In this document: one piece after another, positions 12,959 through 22,433 of the stretch
Numbering within the stretch: position 1 is the first letter of the stretch
Layout: each line of letters starts with the position of its first letter
Source of the DNA: Noviherbaspirillum cavernae
GTDB lineage: Bacteria > Pseudomonadota > Gammaproteobacteria > Burkholderiales > Burkholderiaceae_D
Reading direction: 5' to 3'
Assembly (NCBI RefSeq): GCF_003590875.1
Contig: NZ_QYUN01000002.1
Span: 2,046,001-2,110,000 of the forward strand
Length of the DNA: 64,000 bases
Notes under the pieces: model-generated
What the model was told of the DNA's origin: nothing
The model's database searches: none
What the model saw: the letters and a program-made list of their open reading frames with translations, nothing else
Program-made: the position numbers and the translations under genes

Positions 12959-15900
12959 CTACGCCGCCTGCGCCTCCGACGCGAAGTTCGCCGCCGACTC
13001 CATATCCACTGCCACGATACGGGACACACCCTGCTCCTGCATCGTCACACCGATCAGTTGCTGCGCCATCTCCATCGCAATCTTGTTGTGCGAGATGAAG
13101 AGGAATTGCGTCTGCGATGACATGCGCTTGACCATGTTGCAGAAGCGTTCGGTGTTGGCGTCATCCAACGGCGCGTCCACCTCGTCGAGCAAGCAAAACG
13201 GCGCGGGATTCAACTGGAACATGGAGAACACCAGCGCAGTCGCGGTCAGCGCTTTTTCGCCACCCGACAGCAGATGAATCGTCGCATTCTTCTTGCCGGG
13301 CGGCTGCGCCATCACCTGCACGCCGGAATCGAGAATTTCTTCGCCGGTCATGGTGAGCTTGGCGTTGCCGCCGCCGAACAGGATCGGGAACAGTTCGCCG
13401 AATTCCTTGTTGACCCTATCGAAGGTATCCTGCAACAGCTCGCGGGTTTCCTTGTCGATCTTGTGGATCGCATCTTCGAGCGTCGTGATTGCTTCGGTCA
13501 GATCGGCATTTTGCGCATCGAGGAAATTCTTGCGCTCGGATGCCTGTACGAGTTCGTCGAGCGCAGCGAGGTTGACCGCGCCCAAGGCAGCGATGGCATT
13601 GTTCAGGCGCGTGACTTCACCTTGCAGATATGAGGCCTTCATGTCCGGACTGAGCTTTTCGGCCAGCGCGGCTTCGTCGGCCTGCGCTTCGGCGAGCTGC
13701 TGCGTGTACTGTTCCTGATTCAGACGCGCCGCCTGCTCCTTCAGTTGCAATTCCATGATGCGATCGCGCTGTGGCTGCAAGCTGCGTTCGCCTTGCATGC
13801 GCGCCTCTTCCTGATGGCGCAATTTCTGCGTCAATTGATCCAGTTCGTGGCGAGCATCCGCTAACGCCCGCTCCTGGTCGGTCCGCTTTTCCAGCAGCGA
13901 TTGCAGGCCGGCCTGTGCCGCCTGATCATCCAGGCTTTCCAGCTCCAGATGCCCCTGCTGCATGTTCGCGAACAATTGCGCCGCCTGCTCCTGCGCGGTG
14001 GCAATGCTGCGCCTCAATTCCTCGATCTTGTTGCGATGCGATTTTTCGGCGAACTCGGCTTCCTGCGCCGCACGCTCAAGTTCACGCAGACGCTGCCGCG
14101 CATCATTCAACTGCTGCTCTTTGGAGAGATAGTCGGTCTGCCCTTCTTCGTGCTTTTCCTGCAGCTCAGCCAGTTCGATATCCAGTTGCTCGAATTTCGC
14201 TTCCGATTCGACCTTGATCTGCTGCTGCTCGGCTTCCTGCGCGGCGATTTCGGCGAGATCGGTTTCGATCTGCGAGCTGCGCTGGTTGAAGCGTTCCTGC
14301 ACTTCCGACAGTTTCATCACGTCGATCTGCAAACCGTGCACGGTCTGCGTCAGCGTATTGACGCGCTGGCGCATTTCCTGCAGCCGCTGTGTCGCCTGCG
14401 ATACGGCAGCTTCCGCGCGGACGGCGCGCGATTTCGCCTCGTCGGCCAGCATCTGCTGCGCGCGCAGCTGTTTGGTGATGTTGTCGATTTCCTGCTGGCG
14501 CGCGAGCATGCCGTCCTGCTCGGAATCGGACGCATAGAAACGCACGCTCGACTTGCCGATCACATGCCCCTGCTTCGTCACGAAACAGCCGCCGACCGGT
14601 AACTTGGCGCGATCGACGAACGCGGCATTGACATCATCTGCAACAAAGACGTTGCACAGCCAGTCCTGCATCAATGCACGCAGCCCCGGATCGTTCAATT
14701 GCAACAGATTCAGGAACGGCTTCAGTCCCGCCGGGGCTTCGGTGTTGGCAGCTGCACTGCTGCCGTTTGGCGTAAACAAGGCCAGCTTCGCGGGAGGAGC
14801 GTCGCTGAAAAACGCCTTCGCCCAATCCAGATTCGACACTTCCAGCGCCGAGGTTCGTTCGCGCAGCACCGACTCCAGCGCGGTTTCCCATCCCTGATCG
14901 ATATGCAGCTTTTGCCACAGGCGCGGCAGCTCGCCGAGCTCGTGCTTCTTCAGCCAAGGCTGCACCTTGCCTTGCGTCTGCACGTTCTCCTGCAATTGCT
15001 TCAAGGCAGCCAGACGCGCCTCCAATTGCGCATTGTTCGCGGTTTCGGTATTGACCTGCTGCTGCGCGGCACGACGCTCTTCCTCCAGCTTTGGCTGCTG
15101 TTCCTGCGCAATCTCCAGATGCTGCCTTGCCTCTTCCATGGCTGCCTGCTTTTCTTCCAGCTGCATCTTCATGTTGGAAAGATGCGCCGTATCCGGCAGG
15201 CTCAAGCCGCTTTTCTCCTGCGACAGGCGCTCGCGACGCGTCGTCAGATTGGCGAGAATATTGGAGGCATTGCGTTGATGCGCGGACTCCAGTTCGATCT
15301 GTTGCTGAATCTGCATGATCCTGCCGCGCGACTCGGTGGTTTTCAATTGCGATTCGCGCCAGGCTTGCTCCAGTTCCGGCAGGCTGTCATGACGCTGCTG
15401 CGCCGCCTGCTGCGCCTGCTCGACGCGGGCGGCAGTTTCTTCCAGATGCATTTCGGCTTCGGCCAAGTCTTCCTGATGCTGCTGACCCTGACGTTGCCAC
15501 TGATCGCGCTGTGCGGTCAGGGAATTGAGTTGCGATTGCAGCCGGTTGCGCGATTCGATGACGAACTTGATCTGTGCTTCGAGACTGCCAATCTCTGAAT
15601 TGGTCTGATACAGGTGACCTTGCGCCTGATGCATGCGGTCGCCGGCGCCGTAATGTGCCTGACGCATGTGCTCGAGTTCGGTCTCGACATGACGCAGTTT
15701 CGCGGTCTGTTCTTCGAGATCGATCTGCGCCCTTTCGATATCGCGAAAATGCTTTTCCTGCTCCGCCTTGGCTTCATTCTTGCGCAACAGCCACAGCAAT
15801 TTCTGCTTCTCGTCCTGATCGGCTTGCAGCTCGCGGAATTTTTGCGCCACTGCGGCTTGGGCTTCCAGCTTTTCCAGGTTGGCGTTCAATTCGCGCAGGA

Positions 15901-16489
15901 TGTCTTCCACGCGGGTCAGATTCTCGCGCGTATCGTGCAACCGGTTTTCCGTTTCCCGACGACGCTCCTTGTATTTGGACACGCCGGCGGCTTCTTCCAG
16001 GAAGATGCGCAATTCTTCCGGGCGCGCTTCGATGATGCGCGAAATCATGCCCTGCCCGATGATCGCGTAGGCGCGCGGGCCAAGACCCGTGCCGAGGAAG
16101 ATGTCCTGAATGTCGCGGCGGCGTACCGACTGGTTATTGATGTAGTAGGTAGAGGTGCCATCGCGAGTCAACGTCCGCTTGACCGCAATTTCCGCATATT
16201 GGCTCCATTGTCCCGCCGCGCGGCCATCGCTGTTGTCGAACACCAGCTCGACCGAGGCGCGCCCCGCCGGTTTGCGGTTGGTCGAACCGTTGAAAATCAC
16301 GTCTTGCATCGATTCGCCGCGCAACTCGGACGCCTTGGATTCGCCCAATACCCAGCGCACTGCGTCGATGATGTTGGACTTGCCACAACCGTTGGGACCG
16401 ACGACGCCGACCAGCTGGCCCGGCACCTGGAAATTGGTTGGATCGACGAAGGACTTGAATCCCGATAATTTGATGGAAGTTAGACGCAC
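12959..16489 (-). CDS. smc: Chromosome segregation protein SMC
   Basis: The 1176-residue protein is a full-length bacterial SMC. The N-terminal half-ATPase has Walker A GPNGCGKSN (about residue 32), two long coiled coils rich in Gln, Glu and Ala surround a hinge domain around residues 500-660, and the C-terminal half-ATPase has the signature LLSGGEKALTATAL and Walker B FCLLDEVDAPLDDANTERF. SMC dimers with ScpA/ScpB compact and resolve the chromosome. The gene diverges from dapC. It normally forms a group with zipA and ligA; here 1.2 kb with a small opposite-strand gene and a MITE-like element intervene. Confidence 0.97.
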   Translation of the reverse strand: MRLTSIKLSGFKSFVDPTNFQVPGQLVGVVGPNGCGKSNIIDAVRWVLGESKASELRGESMQDVIFNGSTNRKPAGRASVELVFDNSDGRAAGQWSQYAEIAVKRTLTRDGTSTYYINNQSVRRRDIQDIFLGTGLGPRAYAIIGQGMISRIIEARPEELRIFLEEAAGVSKYKERRRETENRLHDTRENLTRVEDILRELNANLEKLEAQAAVAQKFRELQADQDEKQKLLWLLRKNEAKAEQEKHFRDIERAQIDLEEQTAKLRHVETELEHMRQAHYGAGDRMHQAQGHLYQTNSEIGSLEAQIKFVIESRNRLQSQLNSLTAQRDQWQRQGQQHQEDLAEAEMHLEETAARVEQAQQAAQQRHDSLPELEQAWRESQLKTTESRGRIMQIQQQIELESAHQRNASNILANLTTRRERLSQEKSGLSLPDTAHLSNMKMQLEEKQAAMEEARQHLEIAQEQQPKLEEERRAAQQQVNTETANNAQLEARLAALKQLQENVQTQGKVQPWLKKHELGELPRLWQKLHIDQGWETALESVLRERTSALEVSNLDWAKAFFSDAPPAKLALFTPNGSSAAANTEAPAGLKPFLNLLQLNDPGLRALMQDWLCNVFVADDVNAAFVDRAKLPVGGCFVTKQGHVIGKSSVRFYASDSEQDGMLARQQEIDNITKQLRAQQMLADEAKSRAVRAEAAVSQATQRLQEMRQRVNTLTQTVHGLQIDVMKLSEVQERFNQRSSQIETDLAEIAAQEAEQQQIKVESEAKFEQLDIELAELQEKHEEGQTDYLSKEQQLNDARQRLRELERAAQEAEFAEKSHRNKIEELRRSIATAQEQAAQLFANMQQGHLELESLDDQAAQAGLQSLLEKRTDQERALADARHELDQLTQKLRHQEEARMQGERSLQPQRDRIMELQLKEQAARLNQEQYTQQLAEAQADEAALAEKLSPDMKASYLQGEVTRLNNAIAALGAVNLAALDELVQASERKNFLDAQNADLTEAITTLEDAIHKIDKETRELLQDTFDRVNKEFGELFPILFGGGNAKLTMTGEEILDSGVQVMAQPPGKKNATIHLLSGGEKALTATALVFSMFQLNPAPFCLLDEVDAPLDDANTERFCNMVKRMSSQTQFLFISHNKIAMEMAQQLIGVTMQEQGVSRIVAVDMESAANFASEAQAA

Positions 16490-16661
16490 GTTATCGACTG
16501 TTCCGAAAATAAGCTGGCAAAAACCTCAATGCCACGCTTGTATTTGAAAATGACGGGAAACCCGAAACGAAGGGCTGAAGAAGCGGCTAATCATATCATT
16601 TCAGAGTTGCCGTCCATCACGTCCCGCATGATTGCCGCAGGCGCTGCAAGGGGGTGAACGG

Positions 16662-16667
16662 TATAAT
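16662..16667 (+). promoter_or_regulatory. Candidate -10 box for dapC
   Basis: A perfect TATAAT lies 43 bp before the dapC GTG start, inside the 221-bp divergent region between smc and dapC. I do not find a good -35 hexamer at the correct distance, so the promoter may depend on an activator or the match may be chance. Confidence 0.35.
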
Positions 16668-16710
16668 TCTGCCTTTGGCCTTTTGACACCCATTCGCCCC
16701 CAAATTCCAA

Positions 16711-17913
16711 GTGAATCCGCTACTCGACAAGCTTCAACCCTACCCTTTCGAAAAGCTGAAACAGCTCTTTTCCGACATCAAGCCGAATGATGCCTACAAG
16801 GCAATCAGCTTGGGTATCGGCGAACCAAAACATCCGACTCCGGCATTCATCCAGAAAGCCTTGGCCGACAATCTGAACGGTCTGGCGAACTACCCCACAA
16901 CGGCCGGCTCCGATGCCTTGCGTTCCGCGATTGCCGGCTGGCTGGAACGGCGCTATGGTTTGCCAAAATTCAATGCCGCCACGCAAATCCTGCCGGTAAA
17001 CGGATCGCGGGAAGCGTTGTTCTCTCTCGCGCAAACCATCGTGAATCCGGTGCCGGGTGCATTGGTGATGTGCCCCAATCCGTTCTACCAGATCTATGAG
17101 GGCGCAACTTACCTGGCCGGCGCGCAACCGTATTTCGTCAACTCCGATCCGGCCCGCAATTTCGCCCCCGATTTCAAGACCGTCCCGGCCGACGTATGGC
17201 CAAATGTGCAACTGCTTTACATCTGTTCGCCCGGCAATCCGACCGGCGCGGTGCTGACGCTGGAGGACTGGAAAGAGCTGTTTGACTTGTCAGACCGTTA
17301 CGGGTTCGTCATCGCAGCGGACGAGTGCTATTCAGAAATCTATTTCAAGTCCGAAGCGCCGCTGGGTGGACTTGAGGCGGCGCACAAACTCGGGCGAACC
17401 GGCTATCCGCGTCTGATCGCCTTTTCCAGCCTGTCGAAGCGCTCGAATGTACCGGGCATGCGCTCAGGCTTTGTCGCGGGTGATGCCGACATCCTGAAAA
17501 AATTCCTGCTTTACCGCACCTACCATGGCAGCGCCATGAGTCCTTCCGTGCAGGCCGCTTCAGTCGCCGCATGGCGTGACGAAGAACATGTGGCGGAAAA
17601 CCGCGCGAAATACGTCGCAAAATTCACGCAAATCACGCCGATGCTGCAGGAAGTGCTTGATGTCCAGCTGCCGGATGCCGGTTTTTATCTGTGGGCAAAG
17701 GTCGACAGGAACGCCGTTATCTCCGATACCGAGTACGCCAGACGCCTGTACGCTGAATATAATGTCACGGTATTGCCGGGCAGCTACCTTGCGCGTGAAG
17801 CGCACGGCCTTAATCCCGGGCAAAACCGCATCCGCATGGCACTGGTGGCCGAGGTAGACGAGTGCCTTGAAGCCGCGCGCCGCATTGTCGAATTCACAAA
17901 GAAACTTTCCTGA
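16711..17913 (+). CDS. dapC: Succinyldiaminopimelate transaminase
   Basis: A 400-residue fold-type I PLP aminotransferase converting N-succinyl-2-amino-6-ketopimelate to N-succinyl-LL-diaminopimelate in lysine and peptidoglycan synthesis. The PLP lysine is in [17 protein letters not shown], and the substrate/cofactor segments [15 protein letters not shown] and [11 protein letters not shown] are typical. The start is GTG at 16711, giving [19 protein letters not shown], the usual N-terminus. The adjacent dapD and nearby dapE encode the preceding and following pathway steps, which separates it from other class I aminotransferases. Confidence 0.93.
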   Translation: MNPLLDKLQPYPFEKLKQLFSDIKPNDAYKAISLGIGEPKHPTPAFIQKALADNLNGLANYPTTAGSDALRSAIAGWLERRYGLPKFNAATQILPVNGSREALFSLAQTIVNPVPGALVMCPNPFYQIYEGATYLAGAQPYFVNSDPARNFAPDFKTVPADVWPNVQLLYICSPGNPTGAVLTLEDWKELFDLSDRYGFVIAADECYSEIYFKSEAPLGGLEAAHKLGRTGYPRLIAFSSLSKRSNVPGMRSGFVAGDADILKKFLLYRTYHGSAMSPSVQAASVAAWRDEEHVAENRAKYVAKFTQITPMLQEVLDVQLPDAGFYLWAKVDRNAVISDTEYARRLYAEYNVTVLPGSYLAREAHGLNPGQNRIRMALVAEVDECLEAARRIVEFTKKLS

Positions 17914-17936
17914 TCATTTCACTTAACGAGTCTCAA

Positions 17937-18764
17937 ATGACCCAACAACTTCAACAGATCATCGACCAGGCATGGGAAGACCGCGCCAACTATTCCCCCA
18001 AGTCTGCTCCGGCAGAGGTCCGCGATGCAGTTGCGCATGTGCTTGAGCAGCTCAATCAGGGCACGCTGCGCGTGGCGCAGAAGGACAGCGGCAACTGGGT
18101 CGTCAACCAGTGGATCAAGAAGGCAGTGCTGCTGTCCTTCCGTCTGGAAGACAACGTGCCGATGCCGGCCGATGGCAGCATGCAGTTCTACGACAAGGTT
18201 CCCACCAAGTTCGCCAACTACACGGCGGAAGACTTTGCCAAGGGCGGCTTCCGCGTCGTGCCGCCCGCCGTGGCGCGCCGCGGCAGCTTCATCGGCAAGA
18301 ACGTCGTATTGATGCCTTCCTACGTCAACATAGGCGCCTATGTCGATGAAGGCACGATGGTTGATACCTGGGCCACCGTTGGTTCCTGCGCACAGATCGG
18401 CAAGAACGTTCACCTGTCCGGCGGCGTCGGCATCGGCGGCGTGCTGGAACCGATGCAGGCCAACCCGACCATCATCGAGGACAACTGCTTCATCGGCGCC
18501 CGTTCCGAAATCGTCGAAGGCGTGATCGTCGAGGAAAATTCCGTGATTTCGATGGGCGTCTACATCGGCCAATCGACCAAGATCTACGACCGTGCAACCG
18601 GCGAAGTCAGCTATGGTCGCATTCCGGCCGGCTCGGTCGTGGTCTCCGGCAGCCTGCCCTCGGCGGATGGCAAATACAGCTTGTACTGTGCCGTGATCGT
18701 CAAGCGTGTCGATGCCAAGACCCGCGCCAAGACCGGCATCAATGAATTGCTGCGCGACGCCTGA
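17937..18764 (+). CDS. dapD: Tetrahydrodipicolinate N-succinyltransferase
   Basis: Catalyses the first committed succinylase-branch step: tetrahydrodipicolinate plus succinyl-CoA. The 275-residue protein has the left-handed beta-helix hexapeptide pattern from about residue 105 to 220 (for example [20 protein letters not shown] and [19 protein letters not shown]). It lies 23 bp after dapC and is probably in one transcript with it. Confidence 0.97.
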   Translation: MTQQLQQIIDQAWEDRANYSPKSAPAEVRDAVAHVLEQLNQGTLRVAQKDSGNWVVNQWIKKAVLLSFRLEDNVPMPADGSMQFYDKVPTKFANYTAEDFAKGGFRVVPPAVARRGSFIGKNVVLMPSYVNIGAYVDEGTMVDTWATVGSCAQIGKNVHLSGGVGIGGVLEPMQANPTIIEDNCFIGARSEIVEGVIVEENSVISMGVYIGQSTKIYDRATGEVSYGRIPAGSVVVSGSLPSADGKYSLYCAVIVKRVDAKTRAKTGINELLRDA

Positions 18765-18822
18765 TCGTCCCACGCATTGTATGCATTGAGTTGTTTCGTT
18801 CCTCTTTCCTTGGGAGTGCGTA

Positions 18823-19959
18823 ATGGCAATGGATCGCTTGTTCCAGCTGATGAAGGACAAAAAGGCGTCGGACATGTTTCTGACGGCGAACTCCCCGATC
18901 CATATCAAGATGAACGGTCATGTTTTGCCGATCAACCAGCAGAAGATGGACGATGCGACCATCAAGGCGCTACTGGCCGAAGTTGTGACGGCGGCGCAGC
19001 TTGAGCAATTGCAACGGGACAACGAGCTCAATCTTGGCATCCCGGTGAAAGGGGTCGGCAGCTTCCGGCTGTCGGCCTTTCGCCAGCGCGGCAGCGTGTC
19101 GGCAGTGTTCCGCTACATCCCGGGCGACATTCCGCGCCTCGCCGACCTGCATGTGCCGCCTGTGCTGGCCGACATCATCATGGAAAAGCGCGGACTGGTG
19201 CTTGTCGTCGGCGCAACAGGTTCCGGCAAATCGACCACGATTGCCGCAATGCTGGATCACCGCAACGCGATGAAGTCGGGACACATCTTGACGCTGGAAG
19301 ACCCGATCGAATTCCTGTTCACTAACAAGAAGTCGCTCGTGAATCAGCGCGAAATCGGCACCGATGCGGAAAGCCTGAAAGTCGCGCTGAAGAATGCGTT
19401 GCGGCAAGCGCCGGACTGCATTCTGATTGGCGAGATTCGCGACAAGGAAACGATGTCGAATGCGCTGGCCTATGCGCAGTCAGGCCATCTCGTCGTCGCG
19501 ACACTGCATGCGAACAACAGCTATCAGGCGTTGACCCGCATCATTAATTTCTATCCGCTGGAAACCCGCCCGTCGCTGCTGTCTGACCTGGCAGTCACGA
19601 TCAAGGCAATCGTGTCGCAACGCCTGGTGCTCGCCAAGGATCAGGGACGCCGGGCTGCGGTGGAGGTACTGCTGAATACGCGCCATATCGCGGAATTGAT
19701 GGAGCAAGGTGAAATCAGCCAGATCAAGGAAGCGATCGAAAAAAGCATGTCGCCGGGCTCGCAGACTTTCGAACAGGCCTTGATGCAGTTGATCCAGGCT
19801 GGCGTGGTTACGCAGGAAGAAGCCCTGGCCAACGCGGATTCCGCCACCAATCTCTACTGGCTCCTCAACAATGCCGAGGCGAGCAAGAAAACCCAGGCGG
19901 AGCCCGAGGACAACAAGGATGACGGCCCGACATTTACCGAATTCACACTCAACGTATGA
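18823..19959 (+). CDS. pilU: PilU-type type IV pilus retraction ATPase
   Basis: A 378-residue hexameric GspE/PilT-family ATPase. Walker A is GATGSGKST near residue 132; the Asp box (TLEDPIEFLF), Walker B (ILIGEIRDKETM) and His box (TLHANNSYQALTRIINFYP) follow. The length and the extended acidic C-terminus, KTQAEPEDNKDDGPTFTEF, fit PilU better than PilT (about 345 residues). PilU assists PilT in retraction. No pilT or other pilus gene is adjacent; a pilU-like gene within the dap cluster is known from related genomes, so this is probably a normal orphan copy. GGGAG precedes the ATG. Confidence 0.87.
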   Translation: MAMDRLFQLMKDKKASDMFLTANSPIHIKMNGHVLPINQQKMDDATIKALLAEVVTAAQLEQLQRDNELNLGIPVKGVGSFRLSAFRQRGSVSAVFRYIPGDIPRLADLHVPPVLADIIMEKRGLVLVVGATGSGKSTTIAAMLDHRNAMKSGHILTLEDPIEFLFTNKKSLVNQREIGTDAESLKVALKNALRQAPDCILIGEIRDKETMSNALAYAQSGHLVVATLHANNSYQALTRIINFYPLETRPSLLSDLAVTIKAIVSQRLVLAKDQGRRAAVEVLLNTRHIAELMEQGEISQIKEAIEKSMSPGSQTFEQALMQLIQAGVVTQEEALANADSATNLYWLLNNAEASKKTQAEPEDNKDDGPTFTEFTLNV

Positions 19960-19963
19960 CACG

Positions 19964-20317
19964 ATGACAATGACTCTTTACGGCATCCCGAATTGCGACA
20001 CGGTGAAGAAGGCGCGCACATGGCTGGATGCAAATGGTGTCGACTACGCTTTTCACGATTTCAAGAAAGCCGGGCTCGACAGCGATACCATCAAAGGCTG
20101 GCTTGCCGATGTCGCGTGGGATGTGTTGGTGAACCGCAAAGGCACGACCTGGCGCGCGCTTTCCGATGATCGCAAGGCATCCGTCGTCGATGCACGAAGC
20201 GCGACCGAGCTGATGCTCGAATCGCCATCCGTCATCAAGCGCCCCGTCCTCTCGCATGACAGCGGCACGCATGTCGGATTCTCCGCCGACACCTACCAAC
20301 AGATTTTCAAGAAGTAA
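19964..20317 (+). CDS. yffB: ArsC/Spx-family reductase-like protein (YffB type)
   Basis: A 117-residue thioredoxin-fold protein beginning MTMTLYGIPNCDTVKKARTW. It has the single conserved cysteine of the ArsC-like family (NCDTVKKAR) and the C-terminal KRPVLSHDSGTHVGFSADTY. E. coli YffB is placed next to dapE, as here. It is probably a thiol-dependent reductase of unknown substrate rather than a real arsenate reductase, since no ars genes are nearby. The ATG at 19964 lies 4 bp after the pilU stop. Confidence 0.82.
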   Translation: MTMTLYGIPNCDTVKKARTWLDANGVDYAFHDFKKAGLDSDTIKGWLADVAWDVLVNRKGTTWRALSDDRKASVVDARSATELMLESPSVIKRPVLSHDSGTHVGFSADTYQQIFKK

Positions 20318-21448
<1,131 letters not shown>

Positions 21449-21481
21449 GCTCCTTGCCGACACATTGAACCACCCGCTTAT

Positions 21482-21525
21482 TGTCATTCCGAGTGCAGCG
21501 AGAAATCCCGGCGCTCGGAATGACA
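21482..21525. repeat. Intergenic inverted repeat (GTCATTCCGAG type)
   Basis: A 12-bp perfect inverted repeat, TGTCATTCCGAG and CTCGGAATGACA, separated by 20 bp, fills most of the gap between dapE and prmB. The sequence between the arms, GTGCAGCGAGAAATCCCGG, matches a dispersed intergenic repeat type found in many unrelated bacterial genomes. It lacks a T run, so it is more likely a repeat unit or mRNA-stabilising hairpin than a classic terminator. Confidence 0.6.
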
Positions 21526-21542
21526 CATTCTGAATGCACCTC

Positions 21543-22433
21543 ATGAGCACAGCCAATTTCTCCACCCTGCGCGACCTGCTTCGCTACGCAGTCAGCCGAT
21601 TCAATCAAGCCAAGCTGTTTTTCGGCCATGGCAGCAGCAATGCCTTCGATGAAGCCGCGTATCTTCTGCTGCACACGCTCGCATTGCCACTCGACAAACT
21701 CGAGCCGTTTCTCGATGCCAGATTGCTGCCGGAAGAAATCGATGCCGTTTTGAAGGTGATCGAGCGCCGCGCGACCGAACGCGTGCCAGCCGCCTATCTC
21801 ACCAACGAAGCCTGGCTGGGCGATTATCGCTTCTACGTGGATGAACGCGTGATCGTGCCGCGGTCTTTCATTGCCGAACTGATCCCTGAACAATTCGCAC
21901 CATGGGTCGACCTCCCGGAAACGGTAACGAACATTCTCGAACTCTGCACCGGTTCCGGCTGCCTGCCAATCATGCTGGCCGACGCATTTCCCAATGCGCA
22001 GGTCGATGCAGTCGATATTTCCGCCGACGCGCTGGCCGTGGCCCGGCGCAATGTCGAGGACTATCACCTCGCGGGGCGCATCAACCTGATCGAATCGGAC
22101 CTGTATGCGAAGGTGCCGGACAAGAAGTACGACCTGATCATCAGCAATCCGCCGTACGTCAACGCCGGCTCGATGGGCAAGCTGCCGCAGGAATATCTGC
22201 ACGAGCCGCAAATTGCGCTGGCAGGCGGCACTGACGGCATGGATCTGGTGCGCAAGATCATCGCGGGCGCGGCTCAGCGTTTGACCAGACAAGGCGTGCT
22301 GATTGTCGAAATCGGCAACGAACGGGAATTCGCGGAAGCGGCATTTCCAGACCTTGACCTGACTTGGCTGTCGACCAGCGCCGGCGACGACATGGTCTTC
22401 CTGCTGACGGCCGACAAGTTGAAACAGCCATGA
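21543..22433 (+). CDS. prmB: Ribosomal protein L3 N5-glutamine methyltransferase
   Basis: The 296-residue protein methylates a glutamine of L3 (Gln150 in E. coli) using SAM. The SAM-binding motif ILELCTGSGCLPIMLA and the glutamine-binding NPPY motif (LIISNPPYVNAGSM) are present, together with the N-terminal helical domain of the HemK/PrmB family. YVNAG after NPPY is typical of PrmB rather than PrmC. Two in-frame ATGs are close (21534 and 21543); neither has a strong ribosome-binding site and 21543 is chosen by family alignment from memory. It overlaps the next gene by 4 bp. Confidence 0.9.
   Translation: MSTANFSTLRDLLRYAVSRFNQAKLFFGHGSSNAFDEAAYLLLHTLALPLDKLEPFLDARLLPEEIDAVLKVIERRATERVPAAYLTNEAWLGDYRFYVDERVIVPRSFIAELIPEQFAPWVDLPETVTNILELCTGSGCLPIMLADAFPNAQVDAVDISADALAVARRNVEDYHLAGRINLIESDLYAKVPDKKYDLIISNPPYVNAGSMGKLPQEYLHEPQIALAGGTDGMDLVRKIIAGAAQRLTRQGVLIVEIGNEREFAEAAFPDLDLTWLSTSAGDDMVFLLTADKLKQP

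Noticed and set aside
21482..21525. Rho-independent terminator for dapE
   Set aside because: The stem is good but the loop is 20 nt and no T run follows, so it is listed as a repeat.
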